64,000 nt of DNA from Streptomyces cacaoi (GCF_006539165.1 NZ_BJMM01000003.1:372001-436000); one strand, 5' to 3'. Shown: positions 26,638-35,540, counted from the stretch's first letter. The notes: generated from the sequence alone by a model not told the origin. Made by a program: numbers and translations.

Positions 26638-27930
26638 GTGACTTCGACGAACGGCACCGCAACCGGGGTGCGCGACCTGGTGGGAGTGGGCTTCGGACCG
26701 GCGAACCTGGCGCTCGCCGTGGCCCTGGAGGAGCACGAGGGCCCACCGCTGGACGCGCTGTTCCTGGAGAAACGCCCGCGGCTGGCCTGGCATCCGGGAA
26801 TGCTCCTGGAGGACGCCACCATGCAGGTCAGCTTCCTCAAGGACCTGGCGACGCTGCGCAACCCGCGCAGCGCCTTCAGCTTCCTGTCCTATCTGCACGA
26901 CCGCGGACGGCTGGTCGACTTCATCAACCACAAGGAGTTCTTCCCCTCCCGGGTGGAGTTCCACGACTACCTGGACTGGGCCGCGGGGCACGTCGCCCAC
27001 CGGGTGCGCTACGACACGGCGGCCGTCGCCGTCCGGCCGGTCACCGAGGCGCAGACCGTCGTCGCCTTCGACGTCGTCACCCGCGAGGCCGACGGCGGCG
27101 AACGCACCGAACGCGCCCGCAACATCGTGCTCGGCACCGGCCTGGTGCCGCGGATGCCCGAGGGCGTCGCGCGCTCGGAGCGGGTGTGGCACAGCGAGGA
27201 ACTGCTGCCGCGCATCGAGGAGTTGACAGGACCGCCGCCGGCCTCGTTCGCGGTCGTCGGCGCGGGGCAGAGCGCGGCCGAGGTCGCCGCCCATCTGCAC
27301 AGCCGCTTCCCCGACAGCCGGATCGACGCGCTGCTGCCCAGCTACGGCTACAGCCCCTCGGACGACTCGCCGTTCGCCAACCGGGTCTTCGACCCGGAGG
27401 CCGTCGACCACTTCTACGACGCCGTGCCCGCCGTCCGGGAGCGCTTCTACGAGCAGCACGGCAACACCAACTACGCCGTCGTCGACCTCGACCTGATCAA
27501 CGAGCTGTACCGGCGCTCCTACCAGGAGTCGGTGCGCGGCACCCGGCGGCTGCACTTCTGGCCGATGTGCCGGGTCGAGGGCGCCGACAGCGGCCCGGAC
27601 GGCGTACGGCTGCGCGTCAACCGGCTGCTGGAGGACCGCAGCACCGAACTCGACGCGGGAATAGCGGTGTTCGCGACCGGATACCACCCCATGGACGCCG
27701 CCTCGCTGCTCGGCCCGGCGGCCGAACTGTGCAAGCGCGACAGCGCCGGACGGCTGCGCGTCAGCCGCGAGTACCGCGTGGAGACCTCGGCCGATGTCAC
27801 GGCGGGCATCTACCTCCAGGGCGGTATCGAGCACACGCACGGGATCTCCGCCTCGCTGCTGTCCAACATCGCCGTACGCGCCGGCGAGATCGTCACCTCG
27901 CTCGCCGCCGGCGTTCGGCAGATCCCCTGA
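26638..27930 (+). CDS. L-Ornithine N5-monooxygenase (KtzI-like)
   Basis: 430 residues; GTG at 26638 with GAGGGGA upstream. It has the FAD site VGFGPANLALAVAL at residue 16, the NADPH site VVGAGQSAAEVAAH near 200, and the ATGYHP motif near 343, all typical of class B N-hydroxylases acting on ornithine or lysine. The spacing and the conserved FLKDLATLRNPRS block favour ornithine. Directly downstream is a PaiB-fold protein. In kutzneride biosynthesis this pair (KtzI, KtzT) makes N5-hydroxyornithine and then piperazic acid. A hydroxamate siderophore use is the alternative, but no iron box or N-acylase is present. Confidence 0.92.
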   Translation: MTSTNGTATGVRDLVGVGFGPANLALAVALEEHEGPPLDALFLEKRPRLAWHPGMLLEDATMQVSFLKDLATLRNPRSAFSFLSYLHDRGRLVDFINHKEFFPSRVEFHDYLDWAAGHVAHRVRYDTAAVAVRPVTEAQTVVAFDVVTREADGGERTERARNIVLGTGLVPRMPEGVARSERVWHSEELLPRIEELTGPPPASFAVVGAGQSAAEVAAHLHSRFPDSRIDALLPSYGYSPSDDSPFANRVFDPEAVDHFYDAVPAVRERFYEQHGNTNYAVVDLDLINELYRRSYQESVRGTRRLHFWPMCRVEGADSGPDGVRLRVNRLLEDRSTELDAGIAVFATGYHPMDAASLLGPAAELCKRDSAGRLRVSREYRVETSADVTAGIYLQGGIEHTHGISASLLSNIAVRAGEIVTSLAAGVRQIP

Positions 27931-27950
27931 GCGACGCCCGCCCCCCACCG

Positions 27951-27970
27951 CAGCGTTCCCCCCCCCCTGA
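27951..27970. repeat. C10 homopolymer in intergenic spacer
   Basis: A run of ten C residues (27958-27967) lies 20 bp before the next start. It is outside coding sequence but could be a slippage site or an assembly-sensitive position. Confidence 0.5.
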
Positions 27971-27987
27971 TCCAGGAGCCGTCCACC

Positions 27988-28629
27988 ATGTTCGTACCCG
28001 ACGCCTACCGGCCCGGCGACCCCCGCTGGGCCCGCGACGTCGTCCGAGGCCAGGGCCTCGCCCTGCTCGCCGGCAACGGCGCCGACGGACCGCTGGCCAC
28101 ACACTGTCCCGTCATCCCGTGGAGCGACCTGGAGTCCGGCACCGGGGAGACCGGGCTGGTCGGCACGGTACTGGCCGGACACCTCAACCGGAGCAACCCG
28201 CACTGGTCTGCGCTGCGCGAGGGCGACCGCGCCCTGCTGGTCTTCGCCGGGCCCAACACCTACATCAGCCCCACCCACTACGGGGTCAGCCCGGCGTCGC
28301 CCACCTGGAACTTCGTCTCCGTGCACGCACACGGCACCATCCACCCGCTGGAGAGCGGCGAGCCGACGATGGAGGTCATCCGCAGCACGGTGCGGACCTA
28401 CGAGGAACACATCGGCACCGGCTGGGACATGACCGCATCCCTCCCGTACTTCGAGAAGATCGTGCCCGGCGTCGGCGCGTTCCTCTTCCGGGTGACCGCG
28501 GCCGAGGGCATGTTCAAGCTCAGCCAGGAGAAGCCGGACGACATCCGCGACCGGGTGGGTTCGGCGCTCGCCGGCAGCACCGAGGAGCGTGCCCGCGAGG
28601 TCGCCGCGACGATGCGCAGATACGGCTAG
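27988..28629 (+). CDS. Piperazate synthase candidate (KtzT-like, PaiB/FMN-binding fold)
   Basis: 213 residues; ATG at 27988 with CAGGAG upstream. By fold family it would be annotated as an FMN-binding negative transcriptional regulator (PaiB). Its position right after an ornithine N-hydroxylase inside an NRPS cluster instead matches KtzT, the heme enzyme that closes the N-N bond of L-piperazic acid. The motif GHLNRSNPHW places a His at residue 65, the position I recall as the axial heme ligand of KtzT. Length agrees with KtzT. The function is inferred from family and context; plain PaiB function is unlikely here. Confidence 0.85.
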   Translation: MFVPDAYRPGDPRWARDVVRGQGLALLAGNGADGPLATHCPVIPWSDLESGTGETGLVGTVLAGHLNRSNPHWSALREGDRALLVFAGPNTYISPTHYGVSPASPTWNFVSVHAHGTIHPLESGEPTMEVIRSTVRTYEEHIGTGWDMTASLPYFEKIVPGVGAFLFRVTAAEGMFKLSQEKPDDIRDRVGSALAGSTEERAREVAATMRRYG

Positions 28630-28631
28630 GC

Positions 28632-29471
28632 ATGCCCGGGGAACCGCGCTTCCTGCCGTTCTGGTCGGCGCGCCGGCCCGCCGCCGACGCCACCGTCTTC
28701 TGTCTGCCGCACACCGGAGGCGGCGCCTCCGGCTACCGCGGCTGGATCGGCGCCGACCCCCGGCTCGATGTGCAGCCCGTCCAACTGCCCGGCCGGGAGG
28801 GCCTGATGGGCATGCCGGCGGCGGCCTCGGCCGAGGAGCTGGTGCCGCTCCTCGGCGCCGAGCTGGCCGAGCGCGCCACCGGTCCCACCGTCCTGTTCGG
28901 GCACAGCATGGGCGCCTTCCTCGCCGCCGAACTCGTCGCCTGGCTGCACCGGGGCGGCGCCCGCGTCCCCGAACTGCTGGTCGTCTCCGCCCACCGCGGC
29001 GGCGCCCGCCGGCACCCCGGGCCGGGACCGCTCGGCCCCGACTGCACCGACGAGGAACTCCTGGGCGCCCTGCGGGAGATGGGCGGCACGGCCCCCGAGG
29101 CCCTCGCCGACCCGCAGCTGCGCGAGCTCCTCCTGACGACCGTGCGCGACGATCTGCGCCTGGGGCACGCCTACCGGCGCGGCTACGGCGAACGGGAGCT
29201 GCCCGTACCGGTGCTGGCCTGCGGCGGCCGGGACGACACCGTCACGGCGGACGAGCTGGCCGACTGGTCGGCGCACACCGCGCGGGAGTGCCGGGTACGG
29301 CTGTTCCCCGGCGGCCACTTCTACCTCCACCAGCACACCCGGCAGGTGCTGCGGGCCGTCCACGAGGCACTGACCACCGGCCTGCCGCCCGCGCCGGCGT
29401 CCCGGACACCCGAACCGCCCCGTACACCGCATCAGGAAAGGGGACACCATGCCGCAGACCGCCCCCGGTGA
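28632..29471 (+). CDS. Type II thioesterase (Ser nucleophile)
   Basis: 279 residues, starting 2 bp after the piperazate synthase stop. Standard external thioesterase: FCLPHTGGGASGYRGW, QLPGREG, GHSMGAF with Ser92, an Asp in the GGRDDTV region and His in GGHFYLHQ. It would remove misloaded or stalled groups from carrier proteins, or release the product. The last 23 bp overlap the T-C gene, giving a Pro-rich C-terminal extension of about 25 residues that is probably not part of the fold. Confidence 0.92.
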   Translation: MPGEPRFLPFWSARRPAADATVFCLPHTGGGASGYRGWIGADPRLDVQPVQLPGREGLMGMPAAASAEELVPLLGAELAERATGPTVLFGHSMGAFLAAELVAWLHRGGARVPELLVVSAHRGGARRHPGPGPLGPDCTDEELLGALREMGGTAPEALADPQLRELLLTTVRDDLRLGHAYRRGYGERELPVPVLACGGRDDTVTADELADWSAHTARECRVRLFPGGHFYLHQHTRQVLRAVHEALTTGLPPAPASRTPEPPRTPHQERGHHAADRPR

Positions 29472-31185
29472 CGCCGCCCCGCCCGACGCCGAGGAGATCG
29501 CGCGCACCCTCCTCACCCTGATACGCGAGGAACTCGGGGACGAGGGCATCGAGGAGGACGACGACTTCTACGCCGTCGGCGGCGACTCGCTCATCGCCGT
29601 CCGGGTCGTCGCCCGCGCGGGCGAGCTGGGCATCGGCATCCGGCTGCTCGATCTGCTCACCCACCCCTCGGCAGGCGAACTGGCCGAGAGCTACGCCGCG
29701 GACCCCACCCGCGCCGACGCCCCGCCGCTGCCCCCGGAACCGCTCGCCGCCGACGCCGGCGGGGGGCCCGGGGAACCGGGGGAGCCGGTGCCCCGCCCCG
29801 CCTCCGACCTCCAGATCGGCCTCGTCTACCAGTGCGAGATGAGCGACGACCCGAGCCTGTACAACGACCTCATCGGAGTGCGTGTGCGCGGCCCGTTCGA
29901 CGAGGACCGCTTCCGCGCGGCACTGACCGCCCTGCTGGCCCGCCACCCGGCGCTGCGCAGCTCCTTCGATCTGGCGGCCGACCCGGAGCCCGTCCAACTC
30001 GTCCACCCCGCGCTGCCGTTGCCCCTGGACATCGACCGGCCCGCACCGCCCGGCCCGGACGCCGACGCCGCCTGCCACACGGCCGCCGCCCGGTGGCGGG
30101 CCCGCCAACTGGCCACAGCCTTCGACTGGGAGACACCGCCCCTCCTTCGCTGCCACGTCGCCGCACCCACCGACCCAGCCGACCCAGCTGACCCAGCCGA
30201 CCCAGCCGACCCAGCCGACACAGCCGACGCCACCGCGGCGCCCCGCGACGGCGGCGGCTTCCGGCTCACCGTGGCCATGCACCACGCGCTGATGGACGGC
30301 TGGAGCTTCGCCACCGTCGTCACCGACCTCGTCCGGCTCTACGACGCCGCGCTCGGCGGCGCCGACGGTGCCGATCTCGCCACGGCCCTGCCCGCGCCAC
30401 CGCCCGGCGGACACGAACTGTTCGTCGCCGCCGAGCGCGAGGCCGCCGCCTCCGCCGAGGCCGCCGCCTTCTGGCAGCAGCACGCCGAGGGCCCCCACCT
30501 GCTGCCGGACCGCGACCGCAGTGCCGCACCCGGCGACGCCTCCGCCCGGCTGAGCCTGCCGTTCGAGGACGAGCTGCTCGCCGGGCTGCGGGCCGCCGCC
30601 GCCGAGGCCGGCGCCCCGCTCAAGAGCCTGCTGCTGGCCGTCCACTCCTGGGCGCTGGCCCACTGGAGCGGCACACCCGGCGGCATGGCCACCGGGGTGG
30701 TCCTCAGCGGTCGGCCCGAACAGCCCGACACCGACCTCACGGTGGGGCTCTTCCTCAACACCGTGCCGTTCCGGCTGCCCGCGCACGGCACCTGGGCCGA
30801 ACTCGCCCGCACGGCACGCGACACCGAGACCGCCGCCGTCCCGCACCGGCGCTACCCGCTCGCCAGGATCGAGGAGAAGCTCGGCCGCCCGCCGTTCGAC
30901 GTCGCGTTCAACTTCACCGACTTCCGCGTCTACCGGAACCTGGAGGCGCTGCGCGCCGTCCGCGTCGACGAGTGGTGGCACGCCGACAAGGCCAGCCACC
31001 CCGTCTCCTGCGACTACACCCTCGACTTCCCCGGCTTCGGCACCGGCCTTCTGGTCACCCACGACGCCGCCGCCGTCCCCGAGGACCGGGCGCGCGCACT
31101 CCTCCAGCTCGTCGAGGCGGGCCTGCGCTCCGCCGCGCGCGCACCGCACGGGCAGGCCCCCGACCCGGCGGGAGGCCCCCGGTGA
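29449..31185 (+). CDS. NRPS T-C didomain
   Basis: 578 residues; ATG at 29449 with AGGAAAGGGG upstream, inside the thioesterase gene. The carrier domain (about 10-85) has Ser47 in GGDSL. After a Pro/Gly linker comes a condensation domain (about 115-560) with MHHALMDGWS (His279, Asp283). The order T then C with no A domain means the carrier is loaded in trans, and the C domain passes the chain to another protein's carrier or to a free acceptor. It contains a DPA repeat of about 7 units in a surface loop near residue 245. It is coupled to the ATP-grasp gene by a GTGA overlap. Confidence 0.9.
   Translation: MPQTAPGDAAPPDAEEIARTLLTLIREELGDEGIEEDDDFYAVGGDSLIAVRVVARAGELGIGIRLLDLLTHPSAGELAESYAADPTRADAPPLPPEPLAADAGGGPGEPGEPVPRPASDLQIGLVYQCEMSDDPSLYNDLIGVRVRGPFDEDRFRAALTALLARHPALRSSFDLAADPEPVQLVHPALPLPLDIDRPAPPGPDADAACHTAAARWRARQLATAFDWETPPLLRCHVAAPTDPADPADPADPADPADTADATAAPRDGGGFRLTVAMHHALMDGWSFATVVTDLVRLYDAALGGADGADLATALPAPPPGGHELFVAAEREAAASAEAAAFWQQHAEGPHLLPDRDRSAAPGDASARLSLPFEDELLAGLRAAAAEAGAPLKSLLLAVHSWALAHWSGTPGGMATGVVLSGRPEQPDTDLTVGLFLNTVPFRLPAHGTWAELARTARDTETAAVPHRRYPLARIEEKLGRPPFDVAFNFTDFRVYRNLEALRAVRVDEWWHADKASHPVSCDYTLDFPGFGTGLLVTHDAAAVPEDRARALLQLVEAGLRSAARAPHGQAPDPAGGPR
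30172..30227. repeat. 9-bp tandem repeat (GACCCAGCC) in C domain
   Basis: Six near-perfect copies of GACCCAGCC encode an Asp-Pro-Ala run inside the condensation domain, just before the HHxxxDG motif block. Copy number could vary by slippage without changing frame. Confidence 0.8.
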
Positions 31186-32549
31186 GCGCTGCGCAGCGAC
31201 CGCTGGCCGTCGTCTACGACCACGGCTCGGCCTCGGCGGGCGAACTCGCCGTCGGGCTGGCCGCGTCGGCCCCGCTGGTCTTCCTCGTCCGCGCCTCCGA
31301 ACACAGCGCCCGCACCGAGCAGGTGCTCCGGCAGTCCGGCCGTACGCTCCGGCTGACCGAGGACCCGGAGGCCGACGCGCGGGCGCTGGCCCGGCTGCGG
31401 CCGCGGGCGCTGCTGACCTTCGCGGAGAGCGAGCTGCGCGCCACCGCCGAGCTGGCCGCCCGGCTCTCCCTGCCGTTCCACACCCCGCACACCGCCGCCG
31501 CGCTCACCGACAAGGCCGAGCAGCGCGCCCGGCTGCACCGGGCCGGCCTGGACCGGGTGCGCAGCCACCGGGTGCACGACGCGGCCGGCTGGGCGGCGGC
31601 GCTGGACGGGCTCGGTCTGCCCGTCGTCGTCAAACCGCCCCGGGGGCAGGGCAGTCGGGCCGTACACAAGGTGACCACCCACGGTCAGGCGGTCGCGCTG
31701 GCCAAGGAACTGCTGCCCGACGCGGACGGCTGGGTCGTCGAGGAGCACCTGGAGGGCCGCCCGGGCCTTCCGCACGGGGACTACGTGTCCGTGGAGACGG
31801 CCAGCACGCCCGCCGGGACGGTGCCGCTGGCCGTGACCGGCAAGCACCCGCTGGTGCCCCCGTTCCGGGAGACCGGCCAGTTCTGGCCCGCCGCGCTGTC
31901 CGCCGCCGAGGAGCGGGAGGTGTGCGACCTGGCCGTGGCCGCCGTCCGCGCGCTCGGCGTGACCACCGGGCTGTGCCACACCGAGATCAAGCTCACCCCG
32001 GCGGGCCCCCGCCTCATCGAGGTCAACGGCCGGCTCGGCGGGCACCTGAACGAACTGGCGCGCCGCGCCTGCGGAGTCGACCTGGTCGGCTGGGCCGGCC
32101 GGCTCGCCCTCGGCGAGGAGCTGCCCGGCCCGCTGCCCCCGCCGCGCGCGGTGCACTTCCAGTACAACTCCCTCGCACCGGTCGCGCCCTGCACCCTCAC
32201 CGCCGTGCACGGCGCCCGCGCGGCACGCGCCGTCGACGGCGTGACCGGCCACCGCCCCTATGTGCGCCCCGGCGGCCGGCTGCCCGGCGGCACCGGCACC
32301 GCACACCTCGACCTGCTGTGGGGGACGGCCGCTGACCACGACGCCATGGTGCGCACCCTGGAGACGGCCCTCTCCCGCCTCTCCCACGAGTTCACCTTCG
32401 ACGACGGCACCGTCCACACCGTCCACCCCCGGCTCACCCCGCCCCACCCGGACCTGCTGTGCGGCCGGCGCCCGCACGGCGGCCCACGGGCACCGGAGCC
32501 CGCGCGTCCCCCGGGCTCCCGGGGGACGGCGCCGTCCACAGCCGGGTGA
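31182..32549 (+). CDS. ATP-grasp ligase
   Basis: 455 residues; GTG overlaps the T-C stop. It has the ATP-grasp elements VVVKPPRGQGS (near 150), the VVEEHLEG hinge, and HTEIKLTP...LIEVNGRLGGH for metal binding. This resembles carboxylate-amine ligases that form peptide bonds through acyl phosphates, such as L-amino acid ligases. In this cluster it could attach an amino acid or amine to a free carboxylate, including one released by a thioesterase, or activate the catechol acid, which has no obvious A domain. The last about 40 residues are Pro/Arg-rich and overlap the convergent LysR gene, so they may be dispensable. Confidence 0.87.
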   Translation: MSAAQRPLAVVYDHGSASAGELAVGLAASAPLVFLVRASEHSARTEQVLRQSGRTLRLTEDPEADARALARLRPRALLTFAESELRATAELAARLSLPFHTPHTAAALTDKAEQRARLHRAGLDRVRSHRVHDAAGWAAALDGLGLPVVVKPPRGQGSRAVHKVTTHGQAVALAKELLPDADGWVVEEHLEGRPGLPHGDYVSVETASTPAGTVPLAVTGKHPLVPPFRETGQFWPAALSAAEEREVCDLAVAAVRALGVTTGLCHTEIKLTPAGPRLIEVNGRLGGHLNELARRACGVDLVGWAGRLALGEELPGPLPPPRAVHFQYNSLAPVAPCTLTAVHGARAARAVDGVTGHRPYVRPGGRLPGGTGTAHLDLLWGTAADHDAMVRTLETALSRLSHEFTFDDGTVHTVHPRLTPPHPDLLCGRRPHGGPRAPEPARPPGSRGTAPSTAG

Positions 32550-33378
32550 GCAGGGCGACGGCGTCCCGTGTGGCCGGGTGCGGCGCGTGCCGGTGCCAGA
32601 TGAGCCGGACGGTGACCGGCTCGGCGTCCCGGACCCGGCGGAAGACGATGCCGTCCCTGCGGTACTGCGCGACCGTGCTCTCCGGCGTGATCCCGACACA
32701 GCGTCCGGTGGCGACGGCGGCCAGCCAGTCCTCGATGTCCCGGGTGTACTCGACCCGGGGCCGCTCCCCGGCGGACCACAGCCCGGCCGTCGTGCTGCCG
32801 GTGCGCCGGTCCACCACGAGGGTGCGCTCCCGGATCATGGCCAGCCCCACCGTCCTGCGCCGCGCCCAGACGTCGTCCGAGGCCATGGCGCAGTAGCGGC
32901 GCTCGGTGCCCACCGCGGCGTGCGCGTACCGCCGGGTGTCCACGGCGGTGCGGACGACGGCCAGATCGCAGACGCCCTCGGCCAGCCCGGCCGTGGAGGA
33001 GTTGGTGCGGATCAACTCCAGCTCCGTGCCCGGGTACCGCTCCGCCCAGCCGCGCTGGAAGGCGGTGGTGTGCCGGCCCAGCGCGCCCCACGCGTGGCCC
33101 AGCCGCAGCCGGGTGGGGCCGGCGGCGGCCTCCCGTACCAGATCCTCGGCCTCGGCCAGCAGGTGCCGTGCCCTGGCCAGGACGCGGACGCCGGCCGCGG
33201 TGGGTGCGACGGCACGGCTGGTGCGGTGCAGCACCCGGACCCCGAGCACCCTCTCCAGCGCGAGCAGACCACGCGAGACGGCGGCCTGCGAGACGCCCAG
33301 CTCGATCGCGGCGTCGGTGAAGCTGCCCGTGTCCACGATCGCCACCAGGCAGCGCAGATGGCGCAGTTCGAGTTCCAT
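32434..33378 (-). CDS. LysR-family transcriptional regulator
   Basis: 314 residues; ATG at 33378. N-terminal helix-turn-helix (LRHLRCLVAIVDTGSFTDAAIELGVSQ region) followed by a periplasmic-binding-like effector domain. It is divergent from an EamA permease over 111 bp, a common LysR/exporter arrangement in which the regulator controls the permease. Its 3' end overlaps the convergent ATP-grasp gene by 116 bp. It may mark the right edge of the cluster or be its only local regulator. Confidence 0.9.
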   Translation of the reverse strand: MELELRHLRCLVAIVDTGSFTDAAIELGVSQAAVSRGLLALERVLGVRVLHRTSRAVAPTAAGVRVLARARHLLAEAEDLVREAAAGPTRLRLGHAWGALGRHTTAFQRGWAERYPGTELELIRTNSSTAGLAEGVCDLAVVRTAVDTRRYAHAAVGTERRYCAMASDDVWARRRTVGLAMIRERTLVVDRRTGSTTAGLWSAGERPRVEYTRDIEDWLAAVATGRCVGITPESTVAQYRRDGIVFRRVRDAEPVTVRLIWHRHAPHPATRDAVALLTRLWTAPSPGSPGDARAPVPVGRRAGAGRTAGPGGAG

Positions 33379-33489
33379 GACCGCAGGGTGGCACGGCCCC
33401 CGCCCGCCCGGCGCGGTCCATGACGCGGGCGTATGGACGGCCCGCCGCCCGCATTTTGTGCCTCCGTACCGGACGCCGACCCTCGTGGC

Positions 33490-34521
33490 ATGACGAGGCG
33501 AGGCGGGAGCACGGGGACGCGCGGCCACCGGCAGGGAACCGGCCGTGCGGCCGGAGTGCTGCTGATGCTCGGCAGCGGCCTGTCGAACCAGACGGGCGCG
33601 GCCGTCGCGGCCCTGGCCTTCCCGGCGCTCGGGCCCGCCGGGGTGGTGGCGGTCCGCCAGTGGGTGGCGGCGCTCGTCCTGCTGGCGGTGGCCCGGCCCC
33701 GGCCGCGTGCGCTGACCGCACGGCAGTGGGGGCCCGTGCTCGCGCTGGCGGCCGTCTTCGCCACGATGAACCTGTCGCTGTACGCCGCCATCGCACGCAT
33801 CGGGCTCGGCCTCGCGGTCACCCTGGAGTTCCTCGGGCCGCTGAGCGTCGCGCTCCTGTCCTCCCGGCGCCGGACGGACGCGCTGTGCGCGGTGTGCGCG
33901 GGCGCCGCCGTCGTCGTGCTCACCCGGCCGCGGCCCGGCGGGGACGGCTGGGGGATCGCGCTGGGCCTGCTGGCCGCCGGGTGCTGGGCCGGCTACATCC
34001 TGCTGAACCGGACGGTGGGGCGCCGCGTCCCGGGCGCCGAGGGCTCGGCCGCCGCCGCTGCCGTCTCGGCCGTGCTGTATCTGCCCGTCGGCGCGGTGGT
34101 GCTGGCCCAGCGGACGCCGTCGGCCGGGGTGCTCGGCTGCGCCGTCGCGGCCGGGGTGCTCTCCTCGGCCGTGCCGTTCCTGGCCGACCTGCTGGCCCTG
34201 CGGCGCGTGCCGGCCGCCTTCTTCGGGCTGTTCATGAGCGTCAACCCGGTGTACGCCGCGCTGGTCGGCTGGGCGGCGCTCGGCCAGCGGCCGGCCCCCG
34301 TGGAGTGGTGCGCCATCGCCGCCATCGCGGCGGCCAACACCCTCAGCGTCGCGGCCGCGGCCCGGCGCGCCCGCCCGGCCCGGCAGCCGGACCCCGCCGG
34401 CCCGGGGCCCTCGGGTGTGACCGCGCGCCCCGCTGGTTACGCGGTGGGGGACAGCCGCACACACGACGGCGGCCACCGCAGCCGTGGCAGCCATCACAGG
34501 CACGACAGCGGCGGGGCATGA
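33490..34521 (+). CDS. EamA/RhtA-like amino-acid exporter
   Basis: 343 residues from the ATG at 33490; an in-frame ATG at 33433 would extend into the LysR promoter region. Ten hydrophobic segments in two EamA repeats, with the RhtA-like stretch FATMNLSLYAAIARIGLGLAVTLE region and FLGPLSVAL. RhtA-type proteins export amino acids such as Thr or homoserine. The C-terminal 60 residues are Pro/His/Gly-rich. Divergent LysR gene suggests regulated expression. It could export amino-acid precursors or simply border the cluster. Confidence 0.88.
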   Translation: MTRRGGSTGTRGHRQGTGRAAGVLLMLGSGLSNQTGAAVAALAFPALGPAGVVAVRQWVAALVLLAVARPRPRALTARQWGPVLALAAVFATMNLSLYAAIARIGLGLAVTLEFLGPLSVALLSSRRRTDALCAVCAGAAVVVLTRPRPGGDGWGIALGLLAAGCWAGYILLNRTVGRRVPGAEGSAAAAAVSAVLYLPVGAVVLAQRTPSAGVLGCAVAAGVLSSAVPFLADLLALRRVPAAFFGLFMSVNPVYAALVGWAALGQRPAPVEWCAIAAIAAANTLSVAAAARRARPARQPDPAGPGPSGVTARPAGYAVGDSRTHDGGHRSRGSHHRHDSGGA

Positions 34522-34555
34522 CACGGGACTCCGTCGCACGGACGGGAGGCGCACT

Positions 34556-34948
34556 ATGCGGCAGGACGAGTTCCTGGCCGAGGTGAGGGACCGCGGGGAG
34601 TACGCCGACCAGGAGGAGGCGCTGGAGGTCAGCGTCGCCGTGCTGGGGGTGCTCTCGCGGCGTATCCGGCCCGGGGAGGCGAAGGATCTGGCGGCCCAGC
34701 TGCCGGGCACGCTGGGCGAGGCACTGGAGACGGACGGCGAGCGCGGCGCCGAGAGGTTCGGCGTGCACGAGTTCTGCCGGCGCGTGGCGGACCAGACCGG
34801 GGCGCGGCCGCGCACCGCGCAGTGGGACGCGGGCGCGGTGCTCAGCACGGTCGCCTCCACCGTCTCCCACGGCGAGGTCAACCAGGTGCTCGGCCAGTTG
34901 CCGACCGGCTACGCCGCGCTGTTCGGCAAGGCCGACCTGAGCGACTGA
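34556..34948 (+). CDS. DUF2267 family protein
   Basis: 130 residues from the ATG at 34556, with GGGAGGC upstream. All-helical sequence with two similar halves (LGVLSRRI...LAAQLP and ...LGQLPTGYAALF), the pattern of DUF2267. The family is common in actinobacteria, often near stress proteins; its role is unknown to me. The next gene follows after 53 bp on the same strand. Confidence 0.85.
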   Translation: MRQDEFLAEVRDRGEYADQEEALEVSVAVLGVLSRRIRPGEAKDLAAQLPGTLGEALETDGERGAERFGVHEFCRRVADQTGARPRTAQWDAGAVLSTVASTVSHGEVNQVLGQLPTGYAALFGKADLSD

Positions 34949-35001
34949 CCGTCCGGCCCGGCGGCACACGACGGCCCGTCCGCGCGAAGGAGGCGGAAGA
35001 C

Positions 35002-35526
35002 ATGGTGCGCAAGAAGATGGAAGGCGACGAGGACCAGCGGCGTGCGGCGGCGCTGGAGGCCGAACGCGAAGGGGAGCGGCCGAGCGAACGCGGTGAGACG
35101 ACGGGCGCGTCCAAGCAGCGCCACCATGTCTCGCACCGCTCGACGCTGACCCACGAGGACAAGACCGCGCCGATCCACCGGGGCAAGCAGCAACAGCACG
35201 AGACGGAACGCGTCAACGAGGCCCACTCGCAGACCACGGGGCATCCGCCGCAGGAGGCGCCGCCGTCCGAACCGTCGTTCACGGGGCGCGGCGATCCGGG
35301 CTACACGGCACAGCACGAGCGGGTCTTCGAGGCCGTCGCGGTGTGCGAGCAGCGGCACCCGGGCGAGCCCGCCTCGCTGGACGAGGTGGCCGCGACGGCC
35401 GGTGTGCCGGCGGACGAGACCCGGGCCCTGCTGCACGATCTGGTCAGCCGGCGCCGCCTGTTGACCGCGACGGGCGACGAACGGGCCCCGGACGACCCGC
35501 ACTACCAGGTCAAGCACCGGCTCTGA
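35002..35526 (+). CDS. Hydrophilic conserved protein with C-terminal winged-helix-like part
   Basis: 174 residues with AAGGAGGCGG before the ATG. The first 95 residues are highly charged, rich in Arg, Glu, His and Gln, and probably disordered. The last 75 residues (PGYTAQHERVFEAVAVC... SLDEVAATAGVPADE) read like a small winged helix. It probably binds nucleic acid or protein; no function is known to me. It follows the DUF2267 gene and likely shares its transcript. Confidence 0.75.
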   Translation: MVRKKMEGDEDQRRAAALEAEREGERPSERGETTGASKQRHHVSHRSTLTHEDKTAPIHRGKQQQHETERVNEAHSQTTGHPPQEAPPSEPSFTGRGDPGYTAQHERVFEAVAVCEQRHPGEPASLDEVAATAGVPADETRALLHDLVSRRRLLTATGDERAPDDPHYQVKHRL

Positions 35527-35540
35527 CCGCCTGCCGGCAA

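Noticed and set aside
26638..27930. Siderophore (hydroxamate) cluster because of the ornithine N-hydroxylase and exporters.
   Set aside because: No N-acyl/formyl transferase, no siderophore binding protein and no iron box were seen; the KtzT-like partner explains the enzyme better.
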